From NCBI RefSeq assembly GCF_030506285.1, contig NZ_CP119422.1, positions 5,195,501 to 5,259,500 on the forward strand: a stretch of 64,000 nucleotides of DNA, written 5' to 3'. The translations under genes and the position numbers were made by a program. The stretch's first letter is position 1, and each line of letters begins with the position of its first letter. The notes under the pieces were generated by a model. It was not told the DNA's origin. It worked only from the letters and a program-made list of their open reading frames with translations, and searched no databases. This stretch comes from Catalinimonas niigatensis. Lineage in GTDB: Bacteria > Bacteroidota > Bacteroidia > Cytophagales > Cyclobacteriaceae. Positions 8,760 through 17,036 of the stretch are shown here, one piece after another.

Positions 8760-9764
8760 ATGAAAAGATTCATTGGCCTTGATGTATCAAAGAAAACTTT
8801 TACAGTAGCATTTCCACTTGAGGAAGATTATCAGGTAGCAGAATTCACTAACGATGTGGCAGGCATTGATACATTGATGCCATTGCTCAATAAACAAGAA
8901 GATCATCTGATCATGGAAGCTACAGGCCATTACAGTGGTTTGCTGGCTTATACATTATGTCATGAAGGATATCAGGTTTCTGTCATCAATCCTAAACAAG
9001 CTTCTTATTTTGCTAAGATGCAGTTGAGCATCACCAAAACAGATGTGCAAGATGCTAAGATGCTATCTTGTTACGGACAACTCATAAAGCCTGAACTCTT
9101 CAAACCTCACTCAGACGTTCTGTTGAAAATACAGCATAAGCGTGTAGTCATCAGGCAGTTGAAGAAGCAGCAACATGCACTGGAATGCATTGGAAAGGAG
9201 CAGCCCTGGCGCTACTGCTCTGATGAACAGGCCGAGCAGGTGTCAAAAGAAGCGCTTCAATTCATCAAAGATAAAATCAAAGAACTAGAAAAGAGCCTGT
9301 GCCAACTGGCTCAACGAGAATTCAGCACTTTGATAGAATTGCTTGTTTCTGTAAAAGGTATCGGAAAAAGCATCTCGACTGCTCTGATAACAGCAACAGG
9401 TGGTTTTCAATTGTTTGATACACCCAAGCAATTTGCTAAGTTCTTAGGCATTGCCCCTTGCCATCATCAATCGGGGACCAGTGTCAAGTGGAATCGAGGA
9501 ATGAACCGTGGAGGTGATCCTCACCTGAGGGCATTATTGTTCATGGGAAGTTGGTCAGCTATTCGTTACAACTCATCCTGTAAAGCACTCTACCAGCGGC
9601 TTAGAGCAGCAGGAAAACCTGGCTATGTCGCACTCATTGCCGTTTGTAATAAACTCATCCGACAGATATTTGCCGTAGTGAAAAGCAGTAAAAAATATAT
9701 TGACAACTATGAAGAAAAGCAAAGTCCCTCAAATAAAAAAATACAGAACAACCTTGCTTTTTAA
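8760..9764 (+). CDS. IS110-family transposase (RuvC-like DEDD recombinase)
   Basis: A 334-residue recombinase. The N-terminal RuvC-like domain has GLDVSKK (Asp8), EATGHY (Glu53) and KTDVQDAK (Asp95, Asp98), the complete DEDD set. The C-terminal Transposase_20 domain has VKGIGKSISTALI, FLGIAP and SGTSVKWNRGMNRGGDPHLR, containing the serine (about 238-241) used for strand exchange in this family. Both domains are whole and no frameshift is visible, so the element may be active. The ATG at 8760 begins the canonical MKRFIGLDVSK opening. The noncoding region upstream probably contains its promoter and guide RNA. Confidence 0.95.
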   Translation: MKRFIGLDVSKKTFTVAFPLEEDYQVAEFTNDVAGIDTLMPLLNKQEDHLIMEATGHYSGLLAYTLCHEGYQVSVINPKQASYFAKMQLSITKTDVQDAKMLSCYGQLIKPELFKPHSDVLLKIQHKRVVIRQLKKQQHALECIGKEQPWRYCSDEQAEQVSKEALQFIKDKIKELEKSLCQLAQREFSTLIELLVSVKGIGKSISTALITATGGFQLFDTPKQFAKFLGIAPCHHQSGTSVKWNRGMNRGGDPHLRALLFMGSWSAIRYNSSCKALYQRLRAAGKPGYVALIAVCNKLIRQIFAVVKSSKKYIDNYEEKQSPSNKKIQNNLAF

Positions 9765-9774
9765 CATAGTTCGT

Positions 9775-9804
9775 TGCGGCAATTCCATTGCGGGTGACTC
9801 TGAG
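9775..9804. repeat. Right end of the IS110 element with hairpin matching the 5' noncoding region
   Basis: TGCGGCAATTCCATTG (9775-9790) differs at one position from TGCGACAATTCCATTG (8543-8558). Within it, GCAAT-TCC-ATTGC (9779-9791) is a palindrome; the upstream copy is ACAAT-TCC-ATTGT (8547-8559), so the outer pair changed from G-C to A-T. GGTGACTCTGAG (9793-9804) is the right inverted-repeat arm. Confidence 0.6.
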
Positions 9805-9884
9805 GAGAAAGATTTCTCCTGGCTTTGGATAATTACTCATTTCCAATCTTCTAAATCAGCAGATCCTTTCTGGCGCGCGTTTAA

Positions 9885-9964
9885 TGCAACGTAACGCGTG
9901 CCATCTGCACAATTAACTATACCTACGATAGATTTGTGTTCCCTCAGCACGCGTTACCGTTGCA
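9885..9964. repeat. Long inverted repeat between the IS110 element and the KAP gene
   Basis: TGCAACGTAACGCGTGC (9885-9901) faces GCACGCGTTACCGTTGCA (9947-9964): 17 paired bases with one unpaired base in the right arm, around a 45-base loop. There is no T-run, so it is not a typical terminator of the minus-strand KAP gene that ends at 10023. The single extrahelical base recalls recombination hairpins such as attC, but no integron core sites are recognised. Confidence 0.65.
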
Positions 9965-10022
9965 CTCAAACAACCATTTAAGTGACATGCAATTATTGTA
10001 TAAGTTGATAGCTACTGACTCT

Positions 10023-11432
10023 CTATAATTTAATGTCTTCCAATAACTCAATCCTATTTGTGAAATATCCTAAATCTAAATCTCCTTCATTTCCTTTATG
10101 GATGTATTCTAGTATATTTAGAAAGACATTATTACTATCTTTATCAATAGTTGAGTCTATTAGAAGCTTGTTTTTTCCGGTTTCAGTATCCCATTCATAC
10201 AGTTTTTTTTCGTAATTTTGTGATTCAAGATAATTATGATAAAAATTAACTAAATAAACTTCTAGCCTTATTAATTCCCTTTCTGTTTGTCCATTTTTAC
10301 TAAACTCGACTATTGATAGAAATTCTTTTTGCATTTGAGCTATTGTCAGTAGCTTGTTTTTCAAGTTATCGTAAAAACTACTATGAATTATCTTTGTAAA
10401 AGTGAGAAAAAGAAAGATATGTGGTACTACATAACTATTTGCATCAAAACTTCTCAATGAAAGTCTTGAAAGAGCGAATATTTTTTCCTGCTGCCTGAGA
10501 GGAATTTTTTTACCTGTGAAAAGCAATTTGCAAATACTCAAAAAGTCGCCACGGTCAGAAGTCAGTTTACTATATTTTCTCCTTTCATCAGATTGAAAGA
10601 ATTCATCAAATCCAAAATATTCATATAGATATTTATAGAAAATATCGGCTTCTGGATCAGGAATCGAATATTCTAGGTCAATAAACCTTCTTAAATATTC
10701 ATCCGCGTCTATATTGTCGCTTCCATAAACTCCTTTAACTGCATTACCAAGTTGAGTTTTGTCAATAGACAAAATAAATACAATATTTGGTACTGAAAAA
10801 AAGTGTTTTATCTGTTCTAATATTGATACTGCATAATTTGGTCTACAGCGGTCAAGTTCATCAATAATAAAAATTAAGGGTTTCCCTTCGTTTGTATTTG
10901 CGATAAATTCAGCTAGACTGTTTTGAAAATCAGTAATGCTTTTTTTCTTTTTTGCATAATCATTAACTTCTTTTTCAAAGATATCAGTTAATCCTTTTGT
11001 TACTCCAATAATTGCATCTTGTATACCTTCTGTATCGATGTATCTATCAGCAATTGCTTTTGCTACAATAGGTGCTATATGTTTTGTAAGTATTGCAGCC
11101 TTATTTAATGTAGATTTGAATTCAGGTTCAGTAGATTCTGTAGTTAGGGTTTTCAACTCACCCATCAAAGCTGTCAGAGGATTATTCTCAAAATCATTTT
11201 CCCATGCGTTAAAGTATACTGTCTGATATTCTTTATTTACTAGCTCTTGCCTCCACATCTTTACGAATGTTGTTTTTCCTGTGCCCCATTTATTATTAAT
11301 TGCCAAAACAAATCCATATGAATAAGAATCAATGATATTAGTCAAGATATGGGCATACTTTTGCCTTCCCAACTTACAATTTGCAAAAGGGTTTTCATCT
11401 GATATTTCTATTTCATTGTGTTTAATATTCAT
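10023..11432 (-). CDS. KAP family P-loop NTPase
   Basis: About 469 residues from the ATG at 11432; the frame extends upstream to 11522, but those 30 residues look noncoding. KAP features: NNKWGTGKTTF (Walker A, about residues 47-56), the characteristic YFNAWENDFENNP shortly after, and Walker B in LIFIIDELDRCRPNYAVSILEQIKHFF (cited in parts: LIFIIDELDRC, then LEQIKHFF), then VFILSIDKTQL. KAP NTPases are STAND-related ATPases, often with membrane insertions and often in anti-phage or mobile contexts. No convincing membrane pair is seen here. The gene is visibly more AT-rich than its neighbours and sits beside an IS element, suggesting transfer. The role is unknown. Confidence 0.85.
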   Translation of the reverse strand: MNIKHNEIEISDENPFANCKLGRQKYAHILTNIIDSYSYGFVLAINNKWGTGKTTFVKMWRQELVNKEYQTVYFNAWENDFENNPLTALMGELKTLTTESTEPEFKSTLNKAAILTKHIAPIVAKAIADRYIDTEGIQDAIIGVTKGLTDIFEKEVNDYAKKKKSITDFQNSLAEFIANTNEGKPLIFIIDELDRCRPNYAVSILEQIKHFFSVPNIVFILSIDKTQLGNAVKGVYGSDNIDADEYLRRFIDLEYSIPDPEADIFYKYLYEYFGFDEFFQSDERRKYSKLTSDRGDFLSICKLLFTGKKIPLRQQEKIFALSRLSLRSFDANSYVVPHIFLFLTFTKIIHSSFYDNLKNKLLTIAQMQKEFLSIVEFSKNGQTERELIRLEVYLVNFYHNYLESQNYEKKLYEWDTETGKNKLLIDSTIDKDSNNVFLNILEYIHKGNEGDLDLGYFTNRIELLEDIKL

Positions 11433-12121
11433 AATTCTGTGCTTTGTATTTTCAGCTTGTACACCTCGTATAATAGCAATGGCATATTTTCGGTGGGCAG
11501 TTATTTCACATACACCTCTCAAGATAAGGGTATTATTTACTTCTTAAGTGATTTTGTATAAAAATACTACGTTCTTATCAGTTTATTAAATAAAGTTAAT
11601 AGTTCTTTATCAACAGTTACGGAGAGGGGGTAGGTTACTCTGCCTCGCCCTTTTGATTCCTTTCTTTTTGCTTGCATCCTCGGGTTTTGCCCCAGGAGGT
11701 CGTTTCCACTGATGCTTTTGCTGGATGGCAATCTAAGGGATCGTCACCGGACGTGCATCCGGTAGGTTTTGTCTTCGGGGATGAGAGCTTAAGGCAGTGC
11801 CCTACAGATGGAAGGCCGGGAGGTAATATCCGGTGGCCCATCCATAGGGTGGAGTAAGGTAGAGGTAATATCCTGTCACCCATCCCACTGGCGCAGCCTT
11901 GGGATACGCTCCCCGAAAGCTGATCCGGGGCTTTTTTGCCCTTTGCCCACAATTCATACCAGTGAATGATAAAAGATGATTGCTCTGAAAATGCCGCGCA
12001 AAAGTGTATCTGCTTTGATAGCATCTTGGGTAAGAAGGATTGCCGCCAAGCAGTGTTGGTATGAGACCGCTTACGGACATCTTTCAAAATCATACATTTT
12101 ATTCACATTATCTTAAGAAAG
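11433..12121. other. Gene-poor stretch with a doubtful ORF and an internal 42-base repeat
   Basis: The first 190 bases are AT-rich and presumably carry the KAP promoter. From about 11625 to 11935 composition turns GC-rich. A minus-strand frame at 11635-12093 (152 codons) is open but has low-complexity, unstructured predicted sequence and resembles the spurious ORFs often called in such Bacteroidota intergenic blocks. Two 23-base copies (11821-11843 and 11863-11885, 20 identical) lie 42 bases apart, keeping that frame. CCCCG/CGGGG near 11906-11928 followed by a T-run looks like a plus-strand terminator. I do not accept the ORF as a gene. Confidence 0.35.
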
Positions 12122-12793
12122 ATGAATTCAAAATCAGACAGCAGTATGCTGGAGGCTGCCGAGTTGGCGGTATCAGCGATGCAGCAGGAGAGCGTAAGGC
12201 TCATGATGGAAGCGTATGGGCTGACGCCCGAGCGGAAACAGCAGGGCGAAAGCCTGATAAGCAAAGCCAAAGGCTGCCAGAAAAATCAGGCAGCGCTTTA
12301 CGATGACCAGTGGAGCTTGTCACAGCAGCTCAAGGCCCAGATGGATGCCGTACAGGCACAGTTTAAGGAGCATGGCATGGTATGCCGTACCGCCCTTCGC
12401 AGAGATCCTGCGCTGCTGCATTCGCTCAAAGTCAACCGCTTTGCCAAAGAGGGCTGGCCCTGTATCCGTCAGGCCGCTTACTTCTATACCCGCGTACTGG
12501 AGCAGCAACTCAACCTCCAGCCTTATGGGGTCAGCAAGAAAGAAGTGGAGCAGGTGAGTGCGGCGGTAAGCCAGCTCCTGAGCATGAAAGAAGAGCGGAC
12601 GCTTAAGAAAGGTAGAGCGGAGAGCTGCACACAGCAGAAAAATGCTGCTTTCAAAGCATTACGCCAATGGGTGTCAGACTTTAGAACTACTGCCCGCATG
12701 GCTTATCGTGACGATCAGCAGATGCTGGAAGCTTTTGGCATACTGGTGCTCAGCAGCAAAAAGAAGCGTAAGGAAAGCCCTGTCCAGGCATAG
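12122..12793 (+). CDS. Hypothetical helical protein of a Bacteroidota-type family
   Basis: A 223-residue, almost entirely helical, soluble protein without signal or membrane segment. Visible blocks: a Gln/Ser-rich N-terminus, LTPERKQQGESLI, a middle CRTALRRDPALLHSL and a C-terminal LRQWVSDFRTTARMAYRD. Similar short hypothetical proteins with a terminal VSDFR-type motif recur in Bacteroidota, in my recollection, without known function. Codon usage is richer in G and C than the adjoining KAP gene. It is followed directly by a MITE-like palindromic element and is convergent with the aldehyde dehydrogenase gene. Function unknown. Confidence 0.7.
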   Translation: MNSKSDSSMLEAAELAVSAMQQESVRLMMEAYGLTPERKQQGESLISKAKGCQKNQAALYDDQWSLSQQLKAQMDAVQAQFKEHGMVCRTALRRDPALLHSLKVNRFAKEGWPCIRQAAYFYTRVLEQQLNLQPYGVSKKEVEQVSAAVSQLLSMKEERTLKKGRAESCTQQKNAAFKALRQWVSDFRTTARMAYRDDQQMLEAFGILVLSSKKKRKESPVQA

Positions 12794-12810
12794 TATAATA
12801 GTGTATAGTA

Positions 12811-13018
12811 GACCTGCCAGATTTTAAGTCTGTATATGATTAGCGCTCCACGCCGGACGTAGTAATACGTCACTCCGAGCCCTCAGGGCGTGGGAGTCTC
12901 CCCGTTTTTTGCAAAAAATTGGGAGATTGCCACGGGCTATCGCCCTCGCAATGACGTATAAACCCTTTTTTATACGTCCGGCGTGGAGCGCTAATCACAT
13001 ACTGAAATCTGGTAGGTT
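12811..13018. repeat. MITE/REP-like palindromic element
   Basis: A perfect 24-base inverted repeat (12838-12861 and 12973-12996) is extended outward by imperfect pairing (CCTGCCAGATTT left; AAATCTGGTAGG right) to arms of about 45 bases. Between them lies a second symmetric block containing CTCCCCG... and GGGAGATTGCCACGGG, ending CTCGCAATGACG, a sequence type seen in dispersed palindromic repeats of many bacteria. The roughly 208-base unit has no ORF, so it is a non-autonomous repeat. Its ends and copy number cannot be judged from one window. Confidence 0.75.
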
Positions 13019-13028
13019 TATGAACAAT

Positions 13029-13084
13029 GAGTAATGAACAATGATTGATACGCCATTGATGCCATTCATCATTATTCATTACTC
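13029..13084. terminator. Inverted repeat between convergent genes, possible terminator
   Basis: GAGTAATGAACAATGAT (13029-13045) pairs with ATCATTATTCATTACTC (13068-13084) with one mismatch, 17 bases long and AT-rich. It separates the hypothetical gene at 12122 from the convergent aldehyde dehydrogenase and may terminate either transcript, although no T-run follows. Confidence 0.45.
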
Positions 13085-13092
13085 ACCAAACA

Positions 13093-14460
13093 CTACTTCT
13101 CCAGCCACACCGTCTTCTGGTTGACAAACTCACGGATGCCCAGGTGGGAGAGTTCGCGTCCGTAGCCGGATTTCTTGACACCGCCAAAGGGAAGGGCAGG
13201 GTGGGAGGCCACCATTTTGTTGATATACACCGCACCGGAATCTACCTGTCGTACAAAACGCTTGCCTTTTTCAATGTCTTTGGTCCATACGCAGCCACCT
13301 AAGCCGTAAGGAGAATCGTTGGCAATGAGGATAGCTTCTTCCTCGTCTTTCACTTTAAATACCGAGGCTACCGGTCCAAACAATTCCTCATCATAAGCAG
13401 GCATGCCGGGTTTGAGCTTGCCCAATATGGTAGCATTGAAGAATGCCCCTTCTCTAACCGGTCTGTCACCTCCCAGCAATACTTCTGCGCCTTTCTCCAC
13501 AGATTTCTTTACCTGTTCCAGCAGTTCATCGGCCAGGTCTTCGCGTGCCATGGGGCCGTAGTCGGTGCCTTCCTCATTCGGATCACCCTGTTTTAGGGCC
13601 GCCATTTTTTCTTTAAACACTGCGATAAACTGATCGTAGACTTCCTGCACCACGATAAAGCGTTTGGCAGCAATACAGCTTTGCCCGCAGTTCTGCATAC
13701 GTGCCTTCACGGCAGTAGTGGCGGCTTTCTCCACATCCGCATCGGCTAATACAATAAAGGGATCACTGCCTCCCAGTTCCAGCACAGTTTTCTTCAGTTC
13801 CTGACCGGCCTTGGCGGCTACCTTACTTCCGGCACCTTCACTACCGGTAAGGGTGGCGGCTTTGATACGCGGATCTTCCAGGAGGTGGTTTACTTTCTTG
13901 CTGGGAATCAATAAAGATTGAAAACAGCCAGGGGGAAAACCAGCTTCGCGGAAGACTTCTTCCAGTGCCAAGGCACATTGAGGTACATTGGAAGCATGCT
14001 TGAGAATACCCACATTGCCTGCCATCAGAGCCGGGGCAGCAAAGCGGATCACCTGCCAGTAGGGGAAATTCCAGGGCATAATAGCCAGCACCGCACCCAT
14101 AGGATCGTAGGCAATATAGGCTTCCCCTTCGTCAATAGGCAAAGGTTCATCGGCCAGAAACTTGGCTGCATGCTCTGCATAATATTCGCAGCAGAGGGCA
14201 CACTTTTCTACCTCGGCGATGGCTTGTTGCTTGGTCTTACCCATCTCATCGGTCATGATCTGTGCATACTTATCTTTGTTGTTGCGCAGTACATCGGCTG
14301 CTTTATGCATTAATTTGGATCGTTCTTCAAAAGAAGTTTTACGCCATTGGTAATAGGTGGCATCAGCTTTTTGCAGGATTTCTTCAATCTGTGCGTCGCT
14401 ATGCTCTTCAAATTCTTTGATCACTTTATTATTCAGTGGATTGGTACTTTGCATTGACAT
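13093..14460 (-). CDS. NAD(P)-dependent succinate-semialdehyde dehydrogenase-type ALDH
   Basis: A 455-residue aldehyde dehydrogenase. The length and the short N-terminus match the Sad/YneI-type succinate-semialdehyde dehydrogenases. Seen: [13 protein letters not shown] (cofactor and Asn region), [13 protein letters not shown], catalytic Glu in LELGGSDPF and catalytic Cys in [12 protein letters not shown], then [11 protein letters not shown] and a C-terminal [15 protein letters not shown]. It oxidises an aldehyde to its acid in the cytoplasm; succinate semialdehyde is the likely but unproven substrate. It stands alone, divergent from hemE across a repeat-filled 298-base gap. Confidence 0.92.
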   Translation of the reverse strand: MSMQSTNPLNNKVIKEFEEHSDAQIEEILQKADATYYQWRKTSFEERSKLMHKAADVLRNNKDKYAQIMTDEMGKTKQQAIAEVEKCALCCEYYAEHAAKFLADEPLPIDEGEAYIAYDPMGAVLAIMPWNFPYWQVIRFAAPALMAGNVGILKHASNVPQCALALEEVFREAGFPPGCFQSLLIPSKKVNHLLEDPRIKAATLTGSEGAGSKVAAKAGQELKKTVLELGGSDPFIVLADADVEKAATTAVKARMQNCGQSCIAAKRFIVVQEVYDQFIAVFKEKMAALKQGDPNEEGTDYGPMAREDLADELLEQVKKSVEKGAEVLLGGDRPVREGAFFNATILGKLKPGMPAYDEELFGPVASVFKVKDEEEAILIANDSPYGLGGCVWTKDIEKGKRFVRQVDSGAVYINKMVASHPALPFGGVKKSGYGRELSHLGIREFVNQKTVWLEK

Positions 14461-14540
14461 AAAAAATAATTTACATGTTTAAAAATCAGGGTCGTTGTTC
14501 AATGTACAAATAACAATGAACAAGGGGAGGATTGTTATGA

Positions 14541-14695
14541 GTGTTATGGTTAACAAGTGTTATAGTGTTAAAGTGTTATAGTGTTAGGGTTCCAGGGGTT
14601 ATGATGTGACAATGTTAAAGTACATGATGACTATTGTCTCAAAAAAGTTATAATCCTATAGATAAAGTAAAGTACCCACCATAACACCATAACAC
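14541..14695. repeat. GTGTTAT-type repeats with inverted copies
   Basis: Several near-copies of GTGTTAT(A/G)G occur between 14541 and 14588, and two overlapping reverse-complement copies (CCATAACAC) at 14679-14687 and 14687-14695. The gap between the divergent aldehyde dehydrogenase and hemE could therefore form a large imperfect stem. No ORF is present. Confidence 0.6.
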
Positions 14696-14723
14696 CCTAA
14701 ACTCAAACAGTTGAACGCTGAAC

Positions 14724-14755
14724 TTTGAACTTTGAACTTTGAACTGATATCTTTG
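14724..14755 (+). promoter_or_regulatory. Candidate Bacteroidota promoter of hemE within TTTGAAC repeats
   Basis: TATCTTTG at 14748-14755 fits the Bacteroidota -7 consensus TAnnTTTG. A TTTG at 14724-14727 lies 20 bases upstream, in the -33 position; it belongs to a tandem TTTGAAC array (three copies to 14744). Transcription would begin about 14759-14761, at the hemE ATG itself. Confidence 0.45.
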
Positions 14756-14758
14756 GGC

Positions 14759-15799
14759 ATGCAATTAAAGAACGACTTATTATTAAGAACCATTCGCGGA
14801 GAGAAAACGGAGCGTACGCCGGTATGGTTGATGCGTCAGGCAGGTAGAATACTTCCTGAATACCGTGCGGTACGAGAAAAGATGCATGGCTTTGTAGAAC
14901 TGGTCAAAAATCCGGAACGTGCAGCAGAGGTAACCATACAGCCAGTAGATATACTGGGCGTAGATGCGGCCATTATTTTTTCAGATATACTGGTGATCCC
15001 CGAAGCGATGGGCTTGCCCTACGAAATGGTAGAAAAGAGAGGCCCTTACTTTCCCAAAACCGTGCGCTCAGCAGCCGACATAGACCGGCTCAAGGTAGCC
15101 GATATCTCCGGCGATCTGGCGTATACGCCTGAAGCCATCAAAGTCACTAAGCGAGAGCTGGATGGTCGTGTACCCCTCATCGGTTTTGCCGGTGCGCCCT
15201 GGACCATCTTTGCCTATATGGTAGAAGGTTCGGGCAGCAAGACCTTCTCCCGTCCCAGGGCTATGCTGTATCAGGAGCCGGAGATGGCGCATCGGCTGCT
15301 ACAGATGATTACCGACAGTACCATTGCCTATCTGAAAGCACAGATAGCCGCCGGTGCTGATGTAGTACAGGTATTTGACTCCTGGGCAGGCATACTTTCC
15401 ACACAGCAGTATGCAGAATTTTCCTTATCTTACATAGCCAGGATATGCGATGCCATCACCGAGGTGCCGGTAACGGTTTTTGCCAAAGGCGCTTTCACCA
15501 GTATGCCTGACATGAATGCACTAAACTGTGCTACCCTTGGGCTGGACTGGAATATGGACATTCCTCAGATGCGCGCGCTCTTTGGAGAGGGCAAAGTATT
15601 GCAGGGAAATCTTGATCCCGCTGCTTTATATGCGGATAAGGCAACCATCAAAAAAGAGACCCGACAGATGCTGGATGCTTTTGGTCCTTACCGGCACATT
15701 GCCAATCTAGGGCATGGTGTGTACCCCGACATTGATCCCGATAAAGCGAAATACTTTATAGAGGAGGTCAAAGAGTACAGCGCAGAGATGCGCAGCTAA
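14759..15799 (+). CDS. hemE: Uroporphyrinogen decarboxylase
   Basis: Decarboxylates the four acetate side chains of uroporphyrinogen III to give coproporphyrinogen III in heme synthesis. From the ATG at 14759 the protein is 346 residues and begins [13 protein letters not shown], aligning with known HemE N-termini; the frame opens at 14732, but that extension is made of repeat DNA. Signatures: [59 protein letters not shown] and LQGNLDP, with HGVYPDIDP near the C-terminus. All expected substrate-pocket residues appear intact. The only heme gene in the window; the following gene starts 3-6 bases later and may be co-transcribed. Confidence 0.96.
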   Translation: MQLKNDLLLRTIRGEKTERTPVWLMRQAGRILPEYRAVREKMHGFVELVKNPERAAEVTIQPVDILGVDAAIIFSDILVIPEAMGLPYEMVEKRGPYFPKTVRSAADIDRLKVADISGDLAYTPEAIKVTKRELDGRVPLIGFAGAPWTIFAYMVEGSGSKTFSRPRAMLYQEPEMAHRLLQMITDSTIAYLKAQIAAGADVVQVFDSWAGILSTQQYAEFSLSYIARICDAITEVPVTVFAKGAFTSMPDMNALNCATLGLDWNMDIPQMRALFGEGKVLQGNLDPAALYADKATIKKETRQMLDAFGPYRHIANLGHGVYPDIDPDKAKYFIEEVKEYSAEMRS

Positions 15800-15802
15800 A
15801 TA

Positions 15803-16927
15803 TTGATGCCAAATCTGTTTGATATATTTTCGCCATTATTAACTCTGTTAGAATCTACTAACCTACAACTTCCTGTAAAAAAGGTGAAACTGGAGCAGCG
15901 ATATAGAAGTTCTGTAGCCTGCCTCATACTCTGCTTTCTTTTCCCCTGGATGATGGCCTGCGAAAGCGTCTCGCAGCAATATCAGGGGGAGAAGATTGAT
16001 GGCGTATGCCTGGAAGCTCCCCGCGATTCCATTGCAGAGGCAGCTATGGCATCGGTCCAAACCATCGGTGCCGGATGGGTAGCCATCGTGCCTTATGCTT
16101 TCTCAAAAGAGAATGATCCTATAGTCAATTATAGCGGTGTCGGGAAATGGTGGGGAGAAACCAAAGCAGGGACAGAGCACACCATCCGTTATGCCAAAAA
16201 CCTGGGGCTTAAAGTGATGCTGAAGCCCCATGTCTGGATACAGCGGCAAGGCTGGCCCGGTGATTTTACCCTCAAGTCGGAAGAGGAATGGCAGCAGTGG
16301 GAGCAGTCTTATACTGCATATCTGGATATCATGACAGACATTGCGATCAGCACAGAGGTAGAAATACTCTGCATAGGCACTGAGTTTCGTGTGGCTGCCA
16401 GAGAACGGCCTGAGTTCTGGCGCAAGCTAAGCCAGCGCATCAGGAAACGATACAAAGGCAAGCTTACCTATGCTGCCAACTGGGATAATTTTGAGAAGGT
16501 CAGCTTCTGGGATGCATTAGATTATATTGGCGTGGATGCTTACTTTCCCCTGTCCGAAGATAAAAACCCTTCGGTAGATGTGTTGCTGGAGCATTGGGAA
16601 GAACCTCTGGAACTAATTGATGAGGTGAGAGAAGAGTACAACAAACCTATCCTATTCACCGAATACGGTTATCGCAGTGCCGACTATGCGTCGCGGGGAC
16701 ACTGGCATAATGAAAGAGAGGATCTGGTAGAAAATATACAAGCGCAGGAAAGAGCGTATGAAGCCCTCTATCAGACTTTCTGGAATAAACCCTGGTTTGC
16801 CGGAGGCTTTCTCTGGAAGTGGTATCCTTATGAAAAACGCGATAGCCACAGGAATTCCTGGGAAACCGACTTTACTCCTCAGGAAAAAGCAACAGAGAAA
16901 GTCATTCAGCAGTACTACACACAGTAG
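15803..16927 (+). CDS. GH113-like glycoside hydrolase, probable lipoprotein
   Basis: A TIM-barrel hydrolase resembling family GH113 (beta-mannanase-type). After a hydrophobic stretch ending FLFPWMMACE (lipobox-like Cys near residue 53 of the long frame) come KIDGVCLEAP, GAGWVAIVPYAFS, LKVMLKPHVWI, EILCIGTEFRVAARE (probable acid/base Glu), DYIGVDAYFPL and ILFTEYGYRSADY (probable nucleophile Glu), then GGFLWKWYPYE. It would act on a beta-mannan or related glycan outside the inner membrane. The frame starts TTG-ATG at 15803-15808, but a GTG at 15884 gives a more normal signal peptide. It directly follows hemE, an odd partner. Confidence 0.85.
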   Translation: MMPNLFDIFSPLLTLLESTNLQLPVKKVKLEQRYRSSVACLILCFLFPWMMACESVSQQYQGEKIDGVCLEAPRDSIAEAAMASVQTIGAGWVAIVPYAFSKENDPIVNYSGVGKWWGETKAGTEHTIRYAKNLGLKVMLKPHVWIQRQGWPGDFTLKSEEEWQQWEQSYTAYLDIMTDIAISTEVEILCIGTEFRVAARERPEFWRKLSQRIRKRYKGKLTYAANWDNFEKVSFWDALDYIGVDAYFPLSEDKNPSVDVLLEHWEEPLELIDEVREEYNKPILFTEYGYRSADYASRGHWHNEREDLVENIQAQERAYEALYQTFWNKPWFAGGFLWKWYPYEKRDSHRNSWETDFTPQEKATEKVIQQYYTQ

Positions 16928-17036
16928 AAATTCTCCTGAACTCATTTGGCTTTTTCTACAAAATATTGAACATTTTCCCTATAGAAGCTATTGTTATCTA
17001 GAGTAATAAACCTTTTTACATTAATCCATACAGAAA

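Larger units (their letters stand above)
8458..9804 (+). mobile_element. IS110-family insertion element (outer limits)
   Basis: The span covers the transposase (8760-9764), about 300 noncoding bases upstream and 40 downstream. The outer limits are set by a perfect 12-base inverted repeat, CTCAGAGTCACC at 8458-8469 and GGTGACTCTGAG at 9793-9804. An alternative boundary is given by a near-direct repeat, TGCGGG(T)GACTCTGAG, at 8486-8500 and 9789-9804; an element of 8501-9804 (1,304 bases) would be a normal IS110 length. IS110 elements use short core sequences and rarely true terminal inverted repeats, so the exact ends are unresolved. The long upstream and short downstream noncoding parts fit the IS110 group rather than the IS1111 group. 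Confidence 0.85.

Noticed and set aside
9885-9964. attC recombination site
   Set aside because: Single bulged base is suggestive but the RYYYAAC/GTTRRRY core boxes and an integrase are absent.
11433-11522. Upstream extension of the KAP gene to 11522
   Set aside because: Thirty added residues show no KAP similarity; the ATG at 11432 directly precedes the conserved N-terminal region.
11635-12093. Minus-strand 152-codon open frame as a gene
   Set aside because: Composition and lack of fold-like pattern suggest an artefact of a GC-rich repeat region; retained only as a finding.
14732-14758. N-terminal extension of HemE from 14732
   Set aside because: Encoded by TTTGAAC repeats and the candidate promoter; known HemE N-termini align from 14759.
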